Positions 22,943 to 31,498 of a stretch of 37,667 nt of DNA are shown piece by piece. The DNA is from Gemmiger formicilis. Its GTDB lineage: Bacteria > Bacillota > Clostridia > Oscillospirales > Ruminococcaceae. The notes beneath the pieces are model-generated. The model had not been told where the DNA came from. It made no database searches and saw only the letters and a program-made list of their open reading frames with translations. Position numbers and translations under genes: made by a program. Numbering within the stretch: position 1 is the first letter of the stretch; every line of letters starts with the position of its first letter. The stretch lies in assembly GCF_016900095.1 (NCBI RefSeq), contig NZ_JACJJP010000032.1, positions 1-37,667 of the forward strand, in the 5' to 3' direction.

Positions 22943-23938
22943 TCAGGCGCCCAGAGTGGCCGCCATCACTGCCTTGATGGTGTGCATGCGGTTTTCCGCT
23001 TCCTGGAACACCACCGACTGGGGGCCTTCGAAGACTTCGTCGGTGACTTCCATCTCGGCACGGCCGAACTTTTCGCCCATCTCCTTGCCGATGGCCGTCT
23101 TGTGGTCGTGGTAGGCGGGCAGGCAGTGCATGAACACCGCCTGGGGCCCGGCTTTGGCCATGAGCGCGGCGTTGACCTGGTAGGGGGCCAGGGCCTCGAT
23201 GCGCTCGGCCCACACCTCCACCGGCTCGCCCATGCTCACCCACACATCGGTGTACACCGCGTCGGCGCCCTTGACGCCGTCGGTGTCCTCGGTGAGGGTG
23301 ATGGTGGCACCGGTCTCGGCGGCGATGGCCTGGCACTTTTCCACCAGCTTGACATCCGGCCAGTAGGCCTTGGGGGCGCAGGCCACAAAGTGCAGGCCCA
23401 TCTTGGCGCAGCCGATCATCAGGGAGTTGCCCATGTTGTACCGGGCATCCCCCATATAGGCCAGGGTCAGGCCCTTGAGATGGCCGAAATGTTCTTTCAG
23501 GGTGAGGAAGTCCGCCAGGATCTGGGTGGGATGGAACTCGTTGGTCAGGCCGTTCCACACCGGCACCCCGGCGTACTTGGCCAGCTCTTCCACAATGGCC
23601 TGGCCGTAGCCCCGGTACTCGATGCCCTCAAACATGGAGCCCAGCACCCGGGCGGTGTCGGCGATGGATTCCTTCTTGCCGATCTGGCTGCCGGTGGGGT
23701 CCAGGTAGGTGGTGCCCATGCCCAGATCGTGGGCCGCCACCTCAAAGCTGCAGCGGGTGCGGGTGGAGGTCTTTTCAAAAATCAGGGCCACGTTCTTGCC
23801 GTGGAGGGTGTCGTGGGGGATGCCCGCCTTCTTTTTGGCCTTGAGCTCTGCGGCCAGGTCCAGCAGGCTGCCGATCTCGGCGGGGGTGAAATCCAGCAGG
23901 GTCAGAAAGTTCCGGCCCTTGAGTTCGCAATGCGCCAT
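22943..23938 (-). CDS. argF: Ornithine carbamoyltransferase
   Basis: Converts ornithine and carbamoyl phosphate to citrulline and phosphate. It has 331 residues. Carbamoyl-phosphate motifs are STRTR (58-62), HPTQ (136-139) and HCLP (271-274). The ornithine-side loop DVWVSMGE (231-238) carries the SMG signature. The length is standard. The protein could be anabolic (argF) or catabolic (arcB). No arginine deiminase or carbamate kinase gene is adjacent, and ArgR-box-like sites lie over its promoter, so I prefer the biosynthetic role. It is a single-gene unit with its own promoter and terminator. Confidence 0.95.
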   Translation of the reverse strand: MAHCELKGRNFLTLLDFTPAEIGSLLDLAAELKAKKKAGIPHDTLHGKNVALIFEKTSTRTRCSFEVAAHDLGMGTTYLDPTGSQIGKKESIADTARVLGSMFEGIEYRGYGQAIVEELAKYAGVPVWNGLTNEFHPTQILADFLTLKEHFGHLKGLTLAYMGDARYNMGNSLMIGCAKMGLHFVACAPKAYWPDVKLVEKCQAIAAETGATITLTEDTDGVKGADAVYTDVWVSMGEPVEVWAERIEALAPYQVNAALMAKAGPQAVFMHCLPAYHDHKTAIGKEMGEKFGRAEMEVTDEVFEGPQSVVFQEAENRMHTIKAVMAATLGA

Positions 23939-23962
23939 TGTGGAACGCTCCTTTGCATATAC

Positions 23963-24018
23963 TGCATAAATTTACAAGATTCGTGTATTATTATACGCTC
24001 ATGTCCGGCGAAATGCAA
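23963..24018 (-). promoter_or_regulatory. argF promoter with two ARG-box-like sites
   Basis: On the minus strand: TTGCAT (24013-24018), 17-base spacer, TATAAT (23990-23995). Plus-strand stretches TGTATTATTATACG (23984-23997, over the -10) and TGCATAAATTTACA (23963-23976, downstream) each match TGNAT-W4-ATNCA at all but one position, the general form of an arginine-repressor half-site pair. An argR gene is not in the window. Confidence 0.6.
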
Positions 24019-24028
24019 GAGCAGTGCA

Positions 24029-24066
24029 TAAAAAAAGCCGCCGGGAAATCCCGGCGGGAAGGCTTT
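24029..24066 (-). terminator. Intrinsic terminator after the 96-residue conserved protein gene
   Basis: On the minus strand CCGCCGGG (24050-24057) pairs with CCCGGCGG (24038-24045) around ATTT, with outer AAGCC/GGCTT pairs and a run of seven T. Confidence 0.92.
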
Positions 24067-24072
24067 GTGGTC

Positions 24073-24363
24073 TTATTTGGTTTCCTTGAGCTGGCTGCGC
24101 AGCATAATATCGCCGAAGGACAGGGCGTTGAACAGGCCCACCTTGTTGGCCTGGCGGGCAATGCGCTCGGGCAGGGGCTTGGAATCGTCGGTGGACAGCA
24201 GCACGATATGGACCTTGTCGGCCACGTCGATGCCGTTTTCCTTCTTGGTGTTCAGGATCTGCAGGTAGATGATATAGGGGTCGGTCATCTTGCCGTAGTA
24301 GATGTCGTTGCCGCAGCGCACCAGCGGGCGGCCTTTATAGGTCAGCTGAGGGGTAAAAGCCAT
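24073..24363 (-). CDS. Small conserved protein of unknown function (96 residues)
   Basis: Soluble-looking protein with mixed alpha/beta composition and no signal peptide or membrane helix. It begins MAFTPQLTYKGRPLVRCGN, has a Tyr-rich segment (DIYYGKMTDPYIIYLQIL) and a charged middle (NTKKENGIDVADKVHIVLL), and ends LKETK. The ATG at 24363 is preceded by GAAGGT. I do not recognise a characterised family; the even composition and good signals suggest a genuine conserved gene. It has its own promoter and terminator, so it is not part of the polysaccharide operon. Confidence 0.75.
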   Translation of the reverse strand: MAFTPQLTYKGRPLVRCGNDIYYGKMTDPYIIYLQILNTKKENGIDVADKVHIVLLSTDDSKPLPERIARQANKVGLFNALSFGDIMLRSQLKETK

Positions 24364-24426
24364 ACGGAATACCTTCTTTCACAGGGGATAGGGTTACAAC
24401 ACGCCATTTTTTGATGATACTAAGTC

Positions 24427-24455
24427 AGTATACCATAAATCACAGGCACTGGCAA
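24427..24455 (-). promoter_or_regulatory. Promoter of the 96-residue protein gene
   Basis: On the minus strand: TTGCCA (24450-24455), 17-base spacer, TATACT (24427-24432). The -10 is half of a small dyad, ATACT-N5-AGTAT (plus strand 24417-24431). Confidence 0.7.
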
Positions 24456-24457
24456 GG

Positions 24458-24817
24458 TTACAGGTCCAATTTCTCCCGCTCCACCTTTTCCCGGTCCAGG
24501 GCCACCTGTTCGGTGAGGATGCGCAGGCGGGAATCCAGCTGGCTGATGCGGATGGACAGGAAGAACTGTTTGGCCAGCAAAAGAAAGATGATGACGATAT
24601 ACACGAAGTTGATGGGGCTCTGGAACCCCAGCAGGTTGGACGCCCAGTAGGCGATGCCGGGGAAGATGGCCAGCACCAGCAGCACCACGCTGAACAGCAG
24701 CCAGAAGATGGTGTCCTCGATCTGGACCTTGGCGCGGCGCACCCGCATGAGCACATAGACGGCGGTGACCAGGCTGCCGATGATCAGGCAGACCCGGATA
24801 ATGGTTTGATCCAACAT
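24458..24817 (-). CDS. DUF2304 membrane protein, glycosyltransferase partner
   Basis: Protein of 119 residues with three hydrophobic segments (about 5-25, 36-58 and 66-87), then a coiled-coil-like tail of charged heptads (SQLDSRLRILTEQVALDREKV). This matches DUF2304 proteins, which almost always follow a dolichyl-phosphate-mannose-synthase-like GT2 gene as here. They are thought to anchor or assist that enzyme at the membrane. The ATG at 24817 lies one base after the GT2 stop, with AAAGGAG inside the GT2 end. It is the last gene of the polysaccharide operon. Confidence 0.88.
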   Translation of the reverse strand: MLDQTIIRVCLIIGSLVTAVYVLMRVRRAKVQIEDTIFWLLFSVVLLVLAIFPGIAYWASNLLGFQSPINFVYIVIIFLLLAKQFFLSIRISQLDSRLRILTEQVALDREKVEREKLDL

Positions 24818-24818
24818 C

Positions 24819-25538
24819 TTACAGGCTCCTTTCGGGATAGGGGGTTTCGGTGTCGCGTTTGCGGAACCACTGGATCAGCAGGATGGAGATGGACATCTTG
24901 ACCATATACTGGATGCTCTTGTAGAAGGTCAGGTAGCTTTGTCCGGCGGTGCGCTCCCCCATCTTCACCTGCACTTCCTTGACCACGGCGCCGTTCTTGA
25001 TCAGATAGCTGATGGTGTCCGGTTCGGGGCCGTAGTTCAGGTTCTGGGCGAATTCCTCCACCATGGCGCGGTTGAACATCCGCATACCGGAGGTGGGGTC
25101 ACAGATGGCCCGGCCGGTGGTGAGCCGGATGGACCAGCTGATGATATAGCTGCCCAGCATGCGCAGGGTCTTGGGCTTTTTCACCGTGAGGAACCGGCTG
25201 CCGATGACGATGTCCGCCCCGTCCTCCAGTTCCGCCAGCATGGGGGCGATGTATTCCGGCTTGTGCTGGCCGTCGGCGTCCAGCTGGATGGCACAGTCGT
25301 ACCCGTTTTCGGCGGCGTAGCGCAGCCCGGTCTGAAAGGCCCCGGCCAGGCCCAGGTTCACCGGCAGGTCAATGAGCCGGAACCCGTTGGCCCGGCAGAT
25401 GGCCGCGGTGTGGTCCCGGCTGCCGTCGTTGACCACCACATAATCGTACTGGGGATAGTTTTTCGCCAGGTTCCCCACAACTTTTTCAATGTTGGCTTCC
25501 TCGTTGTAGGCGGGGATGACAATGAGCAATTTTGACAT
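24819..25538 (-). CDS. GT2 glycosyltransferase, polyprenyl-phosphate sugar synthase-like
   Basis: Protein of 239 residues with a GT-A fold: VIPAYNEEANIEKVVGN at the N terminus, VVNDGSRD (35-42), and the metal-binding DAD at 87-89 in QLDADGQH. It resembles DPM1-type enzymes that transfer a sugar from a nucleotide donor to polyprenyl phosphate at the cytoplasmic face. The C-terminal region has a hydrophobic segment (MSISILLIQWF) that may dip into the membrane. The product could feed a periplasmic-side transferase such as the DUF2142 protein of the same operon; that link is inference. The start has AAAAAGGAG at good spacing. Confidence 0.9.
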   Translation of the reverse strand: MSKLLIVIPAYNEEANIEKVVGNLAKNYPQYDYVVVNDGSRDHTAAICRANGFRLIDLPVNLGLAGAFQTGLRYAAENGYDCAIQLDADGQHKPEYIAPMLAELEDGADIVIGSRFLTVKKPKTLRMLGSYIISWSIRLTTGRAICDPTSGMRMFNRAMVEEFAQNLNYGPEPDTISYLIKNGAVVKEVQVKMGERTAGQSYLTFYKSIQYMVKMSISILLIQWFRKRDTETPYPERSL

Positions 25539-25562
25539 AGCTGCTCCTTTTTCGGGCGGGGT

Positions 25563-26705
25563 TCAGACCCCGGGCCCTTCCTTGGTTTTTTCCCGGGCAA
25601 TTTCCAGTATTGTAGCAAACACACTGTCCCATGTAAAGTGGGCACAGAGGTTGGTCCGGGCGTTCTCCGCCTTTTGGCGGGCAGCCGCCGGGTCGGCCAA
25701 CAGGGCTTGCAGGGCGGTACGGATGGTAGCCGGGTCGGTGTCGGGCAAAAGGGTGCCGTATTCCGGCCCGGGCAGCAGTTCCTCGGTGCCGGCGGTGGGG
25801 GTGCACAGGATGGGGCACCCGCAGGCCGCCGCCTCCAGCAGAGTGGTGGGAAAGCCTTCGGCGTAGCGGGTGGGCAGGCAGTAGGCGTCCGCCTGGTGCA
25901 GCAGCTGCACCACCGCCCGGTGGGCCAGGGCGCCGGGGGCCTTGGCCCCCAGCGCCTCCAGCCGGGCACGGTCGGGGCCGTTCCCCGCCGCCACCAGCAC
26001 GGTGCCGGGCAGGGCCTGCACCGCTTCGGCCAGGGCCACCGCCCCCTTTTCGGGGATGAGGCGCCCCACAAACAGGACCAGCTTCGCATCCGGAGCCAGG
26101 CCCAGCTTGGCCCGCCAGTCGGGGGCCTGGGCAGCTTCCTCCGCCAGGGCGGCGGGGTCCACGGCGTTGGGCAGGCAGCCCTTGGCGGTGATGCCGAAGG
26201 TCTTGAGCCACCGGCAGACGGCGGAGGACACCCCGTAAAAATCCGGCCCGGTGCGGCGGATGAGCCCGCAGGCCAGGTGTTCATACAGCCGGCCCGCCAG
26301 GCCCACCGGGCCGCCTCCCACCGGCATGTAGCCGGTGGAATGGTCGATGACGATGGCGGGGATGCCCGCCCGGCGCACCGCCCGGGCGGCCAGCACGCTC
26401 TGGGTGTACATGCGGGTCTGGATGACGCAGAAATCCGCCTTGGACTGCCGCACCACCCGGTTCAGCAGTGCCAGGCCCGCCGGGCGCACCACCGGGAACC
26501 GGCCGTGCATCACCGGCCACACCGGCAGACGGAGGATCTCGATACCGTCGGGGTCGGTTTCCTGCCGGGGCAGACCGGGCAGGGCGCTGGTCACCACCAC
26601 CGCCCGGTGTCCGGCTTTCACCGTGCGCAGGGCCAGGTTCCAGGTGTAGCGCTCCACCCCGCCCACCGTGGGCAGGTACTGGGCCGAGAAATACAGGATG
26701 GTCAC
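25563..26705 (-). CDS. GT4-family glycosyltransferase
   Basis: GT-B glycosyltransferase of 380 residues. The N-terminal domain begins YFSAQYLPTVGGVERYTWNL, with the glycine-rich GG loop of the family. The C-terminal donor domain has LVLFVGRLIPEKGAVAL and the E-x7-E type site EGFPTTLLEAAACGCPI. I prefer the GTG start at 26705, six bases after AGGAGG; an upstream in-frame GTG adds six residues but lies before that site. It acts in the cytoplasm on the growing glycan. The sugar and linkage are not predictable. Confidence 0.9.
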   Translation of the reverse strand: MTILYFSAQYLPTVGGVERYTWNLALRTVKAGHRAVVVTSALPGLPRQETDPDGIEILRLPVWPVMHGRFPVVRPAGLALLNRVVRQSKADFCVIQTRMYTQSVLAARAVRRAGIPAIVIDHSTGYMPVGGGPVGLAGRLYEHLACGLIRRTGPDFYGVSSAVCRWLKTFGITAKGCLPNAVDPAALAEEAAQAPDWRAKLGLAPDAKLVLFVGRLIPEKGAVALAEAVQALPGTVLVAAGNGPDRARLEALGAKAPGALAHRAVVQLLHQADAYCLPTRYAEGFPTTLLEAAACGCPILCTPTAGTEELLPGPEYGTLLPDTDPATIRTALQALLADPAAARQKAENARTNLCAHFTWDSVFATILEIAREKTKEGPGV

Positions 26706-26726
26706 GGGCAGCCTCCTAAGCACAGG

Positions 26727-29369
26727 TCACCGGGCAAGGATGACCAGCATGATGTTGAGCAGCACCCCGAAGTTGGCCAGGCAGAGCCCGCAGACCAGCT
26801 GGGAGGCGGCGGTGTCGGCGTCGGCGGCCAGCACCCGGCGGGGGGCGCAGACCAGCAGTGCCAACGGCAGCACCGGCAGCAGATACCGCCCCTGCAGCCC
26901 GTAGACGGTCTGGTAGTAGGTGGGGGTCCAGACCACGCACCCGGCCAGAGCCAGGGCGCTGCACAGAAGCACCGCCCCCACACACCACAGGCGGTAGGGG
27001 CCTTCGGGCAGACGGTCGGTTTCGGTGTCCCGGCGGGCGGGCAGGGCCGCAAAGGCCAGCAGGCCGTAGAGCACCAGCACCCAGCCCCCGGCCAGCTTGA
27101 CCGAATTATACCCCAGCAGGCCTCCCACCAGGCCCCGCAGATAGTCGTCGGTGTTGTACACGGCGGTGCGCACCAACAGCAGCAGGGTGGCGGGCAGATG
27201 GGTGAGGATATACCCGGGGGTGAAGGTCACCTGGTCTTCCTCGGCGGCCACGCTCTGGGTGGCGCGCACCGACCGGGCTTCCTCCACCTTGGTGACCAGC
27301 AGGTCGCGGTCCATGGGATAGTGTTCCGCGTCCTCCATGCCGATGGTCACCCCGCAGGCGGTGAGTTCCTCCACGCCGGGGGCCTCGGTGTAGCAGGCCT
27401 TGAACAGGTTCACACGCCCCTGTTCGGCCACCACCCCCCGGGACCAGTCGTTGAGCCACTCGTAACCGTAGTAGGTCAGGGTCACGGCCCGGATGAAATC
27501 ATCGTCGGTGAAGGAGCTGTTTTCCATCTCGGCGGGGCTGAAGAAGAAGCTCTGCCCCAGCTCGGCGGCGCTCACATCCCCCTCGGTGAGGGCCTGAGCC
27601 CAGAATTCCACCTCGGTGTCCGACACATCCTTGGTCAGCCCGCCGCAGTAGTACAGCCGGCGGACAAAGGCTTCGGGGGTCTTTTCCAGATATTCGGCAG
27701 GGATGGCCGCAAACCAGTCCGCCAGGGGGCTGGCGTCGGCATCTTCCCCGGCGGCCGCCTCGGTACCGGGGGCGGCGTGGACCACCGGCGCGGCCGGAAG
27801 GGCGGCGGAGGTGGGTTCGGCTTCGGCAGACTGGGTGGTTTCGGTGGGTTCCGCCGTTTCGGGGGCGTCATTGTGCAGCAGGCCGGTGAGCATGGCACTG
27901 TTCAGCGCCAGGGCCAGCAGGCAGCAGGCCGCCAGATAGACGCCCTTTTTCAGGTTGGCCCGGGGGCCCAGGCGGGACCCCGGAATGAGCAGGAAGAGGG
28001 CGGCCAGGGGCAGGTAGACCACCTTGGCCGGAGCCAGCAGCACCCCGGCGGCTCCCAGCCCCAGCAGATGGGGCAGGGTGACGGGGTGGCCTTCGTCCGC
28101 AAACACCGCCTGCATACACAGGGAGGTGAAGACGAAAGCCAGGCCCAGCAGCAGGGCGTCCCGGCTGAAGGAGGCGGCCAGGTGCAGGGTCATGGGCAGC
28201 AGGGCTGCCGCCGCAAAGACCCGCCGCCCGAAGGGGGCGAACCGCACCGCCAGGGCTGCCAGCGCCGCAAAGGCCAGCAGGTTGGCCAGCCGCCCCAGCA
28301 TGAGCACCGGCACAAAGCCCAGGTGCAAAAGGAATCCCACAAACACCGCCGCCGCGCTGACCACGTACAGGGTGGGGTTGCGGTCGGTCTGGTACTCGGC
28401 CAGCTCCACATGGCTGTCAAAGCTGTCGGGGGTGGTGGTGAAGAGGTTTTCGGACAGTTCCTGCCAGCTGAACACGGTGGTGTTCTCGTCCTGGAGCAGG
28501 GCGTTCACGTCGTGTTCCCGGCGGTAGCTCATCTCGATGGGCACGTTGCCCATCCGCCAGTCCTCATCGCTGAAGAAGTTGGCCCAGCGGCAGGCCAGGG
28601 TGAATGACTGGTTGATGTGGTATTTTTCGTCCGGGGCGGCGTAGGGGGGCAGCACCATGCTGTATACGAGACCGAAGGCCACCGCCAGCACAAACACCAG
28701 ACGGTGCAGAGCCAGGCGGCGGCGCAAAGCCGCCTGCACCCCGAAGAAGACCAGCAGAGCGGCCACGGCGGCCACCCCCAGGAAGAACCGGTCCAGGAAC
28801 CCCCCGATGGTGCGGTAGGTCACGATGAGGGAGAGGGTGGCATCCCCCGCCTGGCCGGCGAAGGTGTAGGTATCCTCCCACAGGGCGGTGCCGTCGGAGG
28901 TGCCCACGCACAGCCGTCCCTCCCCGGTATAGTCCGGGGTCAGAGTCAGGCAGTAGCGCCGCCCGGCCTGGCCGGCCACGGGGGTATCCAGCCCCAGGCC
29001 GGTGTACTGCCCGGGCACAATCAGGCTCATGTCCCCCCAGGAGGTGGCCAGCACCTCGCCGGTGTCGGCGTCGGTGAGGGTCACGTTCAGGGTGCCGGCA
29101 GGCTGTTCCCCGGCGGTGCCGAACACCACCGCCACCGCCAGCAGGTCCTCGTCAAAGGAGAAGGTCTGGCTGACGCTCTGCCCCGGCTGGATGGGCTCGC
29201 TCATAAGGGTGTAGTCGTCGCTGATTTTCTGGGACAGGCTTTTCTGGGTGTTGCCCCGCACCACGGCCAGCCATACCCCGGCGGCCACCGCCAGGCAGAG
29301 CAGCAAGGCCACCAGGGCCAACACCGTGGGGCTGTGTTCCTGATAGAATTTGCTCCATTTGCGGCTCAT
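26727..29369 (-). CDS. Large polytopic membrane protein, DUF2142 family
   Basis: Protein of 880 residues. There is one N-terminal membrane helix, an extracellular beta-rich domain (about 40-210), then roughly a dozen membrane helices. The DUF2142 hallmark PPYAAPDEKYHINQSF lies after the third helix and resembles the acidic first-loop motif of GT-C transferases. A low-complexity linker rich in Pro, Ala, Thr and Glu (from DAPETAEPTETT onwards) precedes a soluble insert. The family is usually found in surface-glycan loci and is a candidate for using polyprenyl-linked sugars outside the cell. The start at ATG 29369 overlaps the kdsC-like stop (ATGA). A longer upstream frame is a shadow of that gene. 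Confidence 0.85.
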   Translation of the reverse strand: MSRKWSKFYQEHSPTVLALVALLLCLAVAAGVWLAVVRGNTQKSLSQKISDDYTLMSEPIQPGQSVSQTFSFDEDLLAVAVVFGTAGEQPAGTLNVTLTDADTGEVLATSWGDMSLIVPGQYTGLGLDTPVAGQAGRRYCLTLTPDYTGEGRLCVGTSDGTALWEDTYTFAGQAGDATLSLIVTYRTIGGFLDRFFLGVAAVAALLVFFGVQAALRRRLALHRLVFVLAVAFGLVYSMVLPPYAAPDEKYHINQSFTLACRWANFFSDEDWRMGNVPIEMSYRREHDVNALLQDENTTVFSWQELSENLFTTTPDSFDSHVELAEYQTDRNPTLYVVSAAAVFVGFLLHLGFVPVLMLGRLANLLAFAALAALAVRFAPFGRRVFAAAALLPMTLHLAASFSRDALLLGLAFVFTSLCMQAVFADEGHPVTLPHLLGLGAAGVLLAPAKVVYLPLAALFLLIPGSRLGPRANLKKGVYLAACCLLALALNSAMLTGLLHNDAPETAEPTETTQSAEAEPTSAALPAAPVVHAAPGTEAAAGEDADASPLADWFAAIPAEYLEKTPEAFVRRLYYCGGLTKDVSDTEVEFWAQALTEGDVSAAELGQSFFFSPAEMENSSFTDDDFIRAVTLTYYGYEWLNDWSRGVVAEQGRVNLFKACYTEAPGVEELTACGVTIGMEDAEHYPMDRDLLVTKVEEARSVRATQSVAAEEDQVTFTPGYILTHLPATLLLLVRTAVYNTDDYLRGLVGGLLGYNSVKLAGGWVLVLYGLLAFAALPARRDTETDRLPEGPYRLWCVGAVLLCSALALAGCVVWTPTYYQTVYGLQGRYLLPVLPLALLVCAPRRVLAADADTAASQLVCGLCLANFGVLLNIMLVILAR

Positions 29370-29890
29370 ACAACAGTCTCCGTTTTCCTTTTCACGCCGA
29401 ACGCCCGGTCCAGGGCGGTTTCCAGGCGGCCTTCCCTGCGCAGAAAGACCTCGATGGCTTCCCGCACGGCCCCTTCCCCGCCCTTTTTGGTGCCCACAAA
29501 GTCCGCCCGGGCGGCCACCAGGTCGGCGGCGTCGGCGGGGCAGGCCACAAAGCCGCACAGGGCCATGGCGGGCAGATCGTTCCAGTCGTCCCCGCAGTAG
29601 GCCACCTGCTCCCGGGAAAGATGGTGTTCGGCCATGAAATCCCGCAGGAAGGCGGCCTTGTCCTTCACGTTCTGGAACACATAGTCGATGTGCAGGTCGG
29701 CGGCCCGGCGGCGCACCGCCTCACACTCCCGCCCGGTGCAGATCATCACCCGCACCCCGGCGGCCCGGGCGGCCACAATGCCCGCCCCGTCCTTGATGGC
29801 AAACTTTTTCAGCTCGTTGCCGGTGGCGTCGTAGTAGACGCCGCCGTCGGTCATGGTTCCGTCCACGTCCAGCACCAGCAGTTCAATCAT
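29366..29890 (-). CDS. KdsC-like HAD phosphatase (2-keto sugar acid phosphate phosphatase)
   Basis: HAD-superfamily phosphatase of 174 residues without a cap domain. D8 and D10 are in LDVDGTMTDGG (nucleophile and acid/base), with CTGRE as the second motif, K77-region VKDKAAFL, and GDDWND (100-105) binding magnesium. This is the signature of KdsC and of N-acylneuraminate 9-phosphate phosphatases, which remove phosphate from the 8- or 9-phosphate of newly made ulosonic acids. It sits between the aldolase and the DUF2142 gene and downstream of a CMP-sugar synthetase, as expected for that pathway. No KdsA or NeuB homologue is in the window. Confidence 0.9.
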   Translation of the reverse strand: MIELLVLDVDGTMTDGGVYYDATGNELKKFAIKDGAGIVAARAAGVRVMICTGRECEAVRRRAADLHIDYVFQNVKDKAAFLRDFMAEHHLSREQVAYCGDDWNDLPAMALCGFVACPADAADLVAARADFVGTKKGGEGAVREAIEVFLRREGRLETALDRAFGVKRKTETVV

Positions 29891-29905
29891 GGTTTTCTCT
29901 CCGCC

Positions 29906-31474
29906 TCAGGCATTCATCAGCGGGGCGTACTCGCTGGGGGTGACGAACTCGATGGGCAGGCCCCCGGCCTGGATGGCCCGCAGGGCGGACGCCACCTGGG
30001 CGTTGTAGGCCGCGCCCCGGTCGGTGTGGGTGTGCAGCCGGCCCTCGGCGTAGGCGTTCTGGCCTTCCCGGTAGCCGTCGGCCCCGGCCAGCATGGCCTG
30101 GGAAGCCCCGCACAGCCGCAGCAGGCGCAGCAGCATGAGCACGCTGTTGGACGCCGGAGCGTCGGCGGCGCACAGACGGTCGTAGTTGACGGTGAGGGGG
30201 TTGTCGGTGCGCAGGTTGCTGGTGAGCACCGCCGGGCAGGGCAGGCTGTCGATCTTGTCGTACCGCTTGCTGGAGGAGAAGAAGGCATAGTCCGGGGTGC
30301 AGAAATCCGGGCAGAAGTTGGCCGAAACCACCACGTCCGCCCCGGCCTTGCCCGCAGCCACCTGGCCTTCGGGGGTGCCCAGGGTAGCGCCGGGGGCCAG
30401 CACCAGCACCTTCTTGCCGCCAAAGGCCGCCCGCAGGGTATCCAGGGCGGCGGCATCGTCAATGCGGCGGCTCTGGTAGTCCTTGTACAGCCCGTCGGCG
30501 TAGGCGGCGTCAAAGACGGTGGCCTTGGACCGGTCCAGCCCCGCCAGAATGTGGTTGATGTCCCGGTTGGTCAGATCCCCTTTTCCCAGGAAATGCTCCG
30601 CATAATTGCGGTGCAGGTTGTACCGGGCCGAGAGGAAGTAGGCGGGTGTGTAGCCCCACTGGGTCTCCCCTTTCAAGGGGGCAATGTGGTCCTGGATGGC
30701 GTCCATGAGCTCGTCGATGTCGTAGCCCATGCCCAGGGTGTCGTTCATATAGTCGGCCACCAGCTCAATGGGCAGGTTGCCGGGGATTCGGCCCATGCCC
30801 AGCAGGCTGGCGTCCACGGTGGTATCCCGCAGCAGGTGCTTGTCCAGGAATTCCTGGGCCAGGCAGAAGCTCAGGGCCATGTTCTCATGCAGGTGCAGCC
30901 CCACCCGGATATCCGGGTCCAGGTTGTGGTCCACCAGGCTGACGATACGTTCCAGGTCCCGGCGGCGCATACTGCCGAAGGTGTCCACGATGGAGAACTG
31001 GTACGGATGGATGGCATTCACCTGGTCCAGAATCCACAGAATGTCCTTGTCCCCATAGCCCATGATGTTGATGGGGTTGATGGACAGCTTGTAGCCCCGG
31101 GCCTTGACCTCCCGGGCGAAGTCCATGCCTTCCCGGATGTCGTAGTCGTGGGCGGTGATGCGGATGAGCTCGATGCCGTGGCCCTCATAGGGGGAGAGCT
31201 GGGAGATATCGTAGTTGGAGCGCATGGCCATGCCGGTGTACATGGTGTGGCCGGTGTGTTCGGGCAGCAGGCGGTTCAGCTCCTCGATGGTGCGGCAGAC
31301 GGTGACGTCGGGGTCGTACTTGTCCACATTGCGCAGAAAGCCCACTTCCACCATATCCACCCCCGCGCGGGTCAGGGTGGCAATGATGTCCCTGGCGGCG
31401 GAGAATCCCCAGCGCCAGTTGTTCACATACCCGCCGTCGCGCAGGGTGCAGTCCAGCAGTTTGGTGTTTGCCAT
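29906..31474 (-). CDS. HMGL-like (DRE-TIM) aldolase with a C-terminal Rossmann-like domain
   Basis: Protein of 522 residues. Residues 1 to about 290 are a DRE-TIM barrel: LLDCTLRDGGYVNNW carries the metal Asp and catalytic Arg, and HLHEN (194-198) provides the two metal His. The family includes 4-hydroxy-2-oxovalerate aldolase, HMG-CoA lyase and isopropylmalate synthase, all forming or breaking bonds to pyruvate- or acetyl-type enolates. The C-terminal 200 residues contain KKVLVLAPGATLGTPEG and may be a Rossmann-like domain of unknown role. It lies between KdsB-like and KdsC-like genes, so it probably makes a 2-keto sugar acid by adding pyruvate to a sugar aldehyde. That reaction is inference. 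Start ATG 31474 follows GAGGT. Confidence 0.82.
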   Translation of the reverse strand: MANTKLLDCTLRDGGYVNNWRWGFSAARDIIATLTRAGVDMVEVGFLRNVDKYDPDVTVCRTIEELNRLLPEHTGHTMYTGMAMRSNYDISQLSPYEGHGIELIRITAHDYDIREGMDFAREVKARGYKLSINPINIMGYGDKDILWILDQVNAIHPYQFSIVDTFGSMRRRDLERIVSLVDHNLDPDIRVGLHLHENMALSFCLAQEFLDKHLLRDTTVDASLLGMGRIPGNLPIELVADYMNDTLGMGYDIDELMDAIQDHIAPLKGETQWGYTPAYFLSARYNLHRNYAEHFLGKGDLTNRDINHILAGLDRSKATVFDAAYADGLYKDYQSRRIDDAAALDTLRAAFGGKKVLVLAPGATLGTPEGQVAAGKAGADVVVSANFCPDFCTPDYAFFSSSKRYDKIDSLPCPAVLTSNLRTDNPLTVNYDRLCAADAPASNSVLMLLRLLRLCGASQAMLAGADGYREGQNAYAEGRLHTHTDRGAAYNAQVASALRAIQAGGLPIEFVTPSEYAPLMNA

Positions 31475-31498
31475 AACAAAAATACCTCGTGTTTGTGT

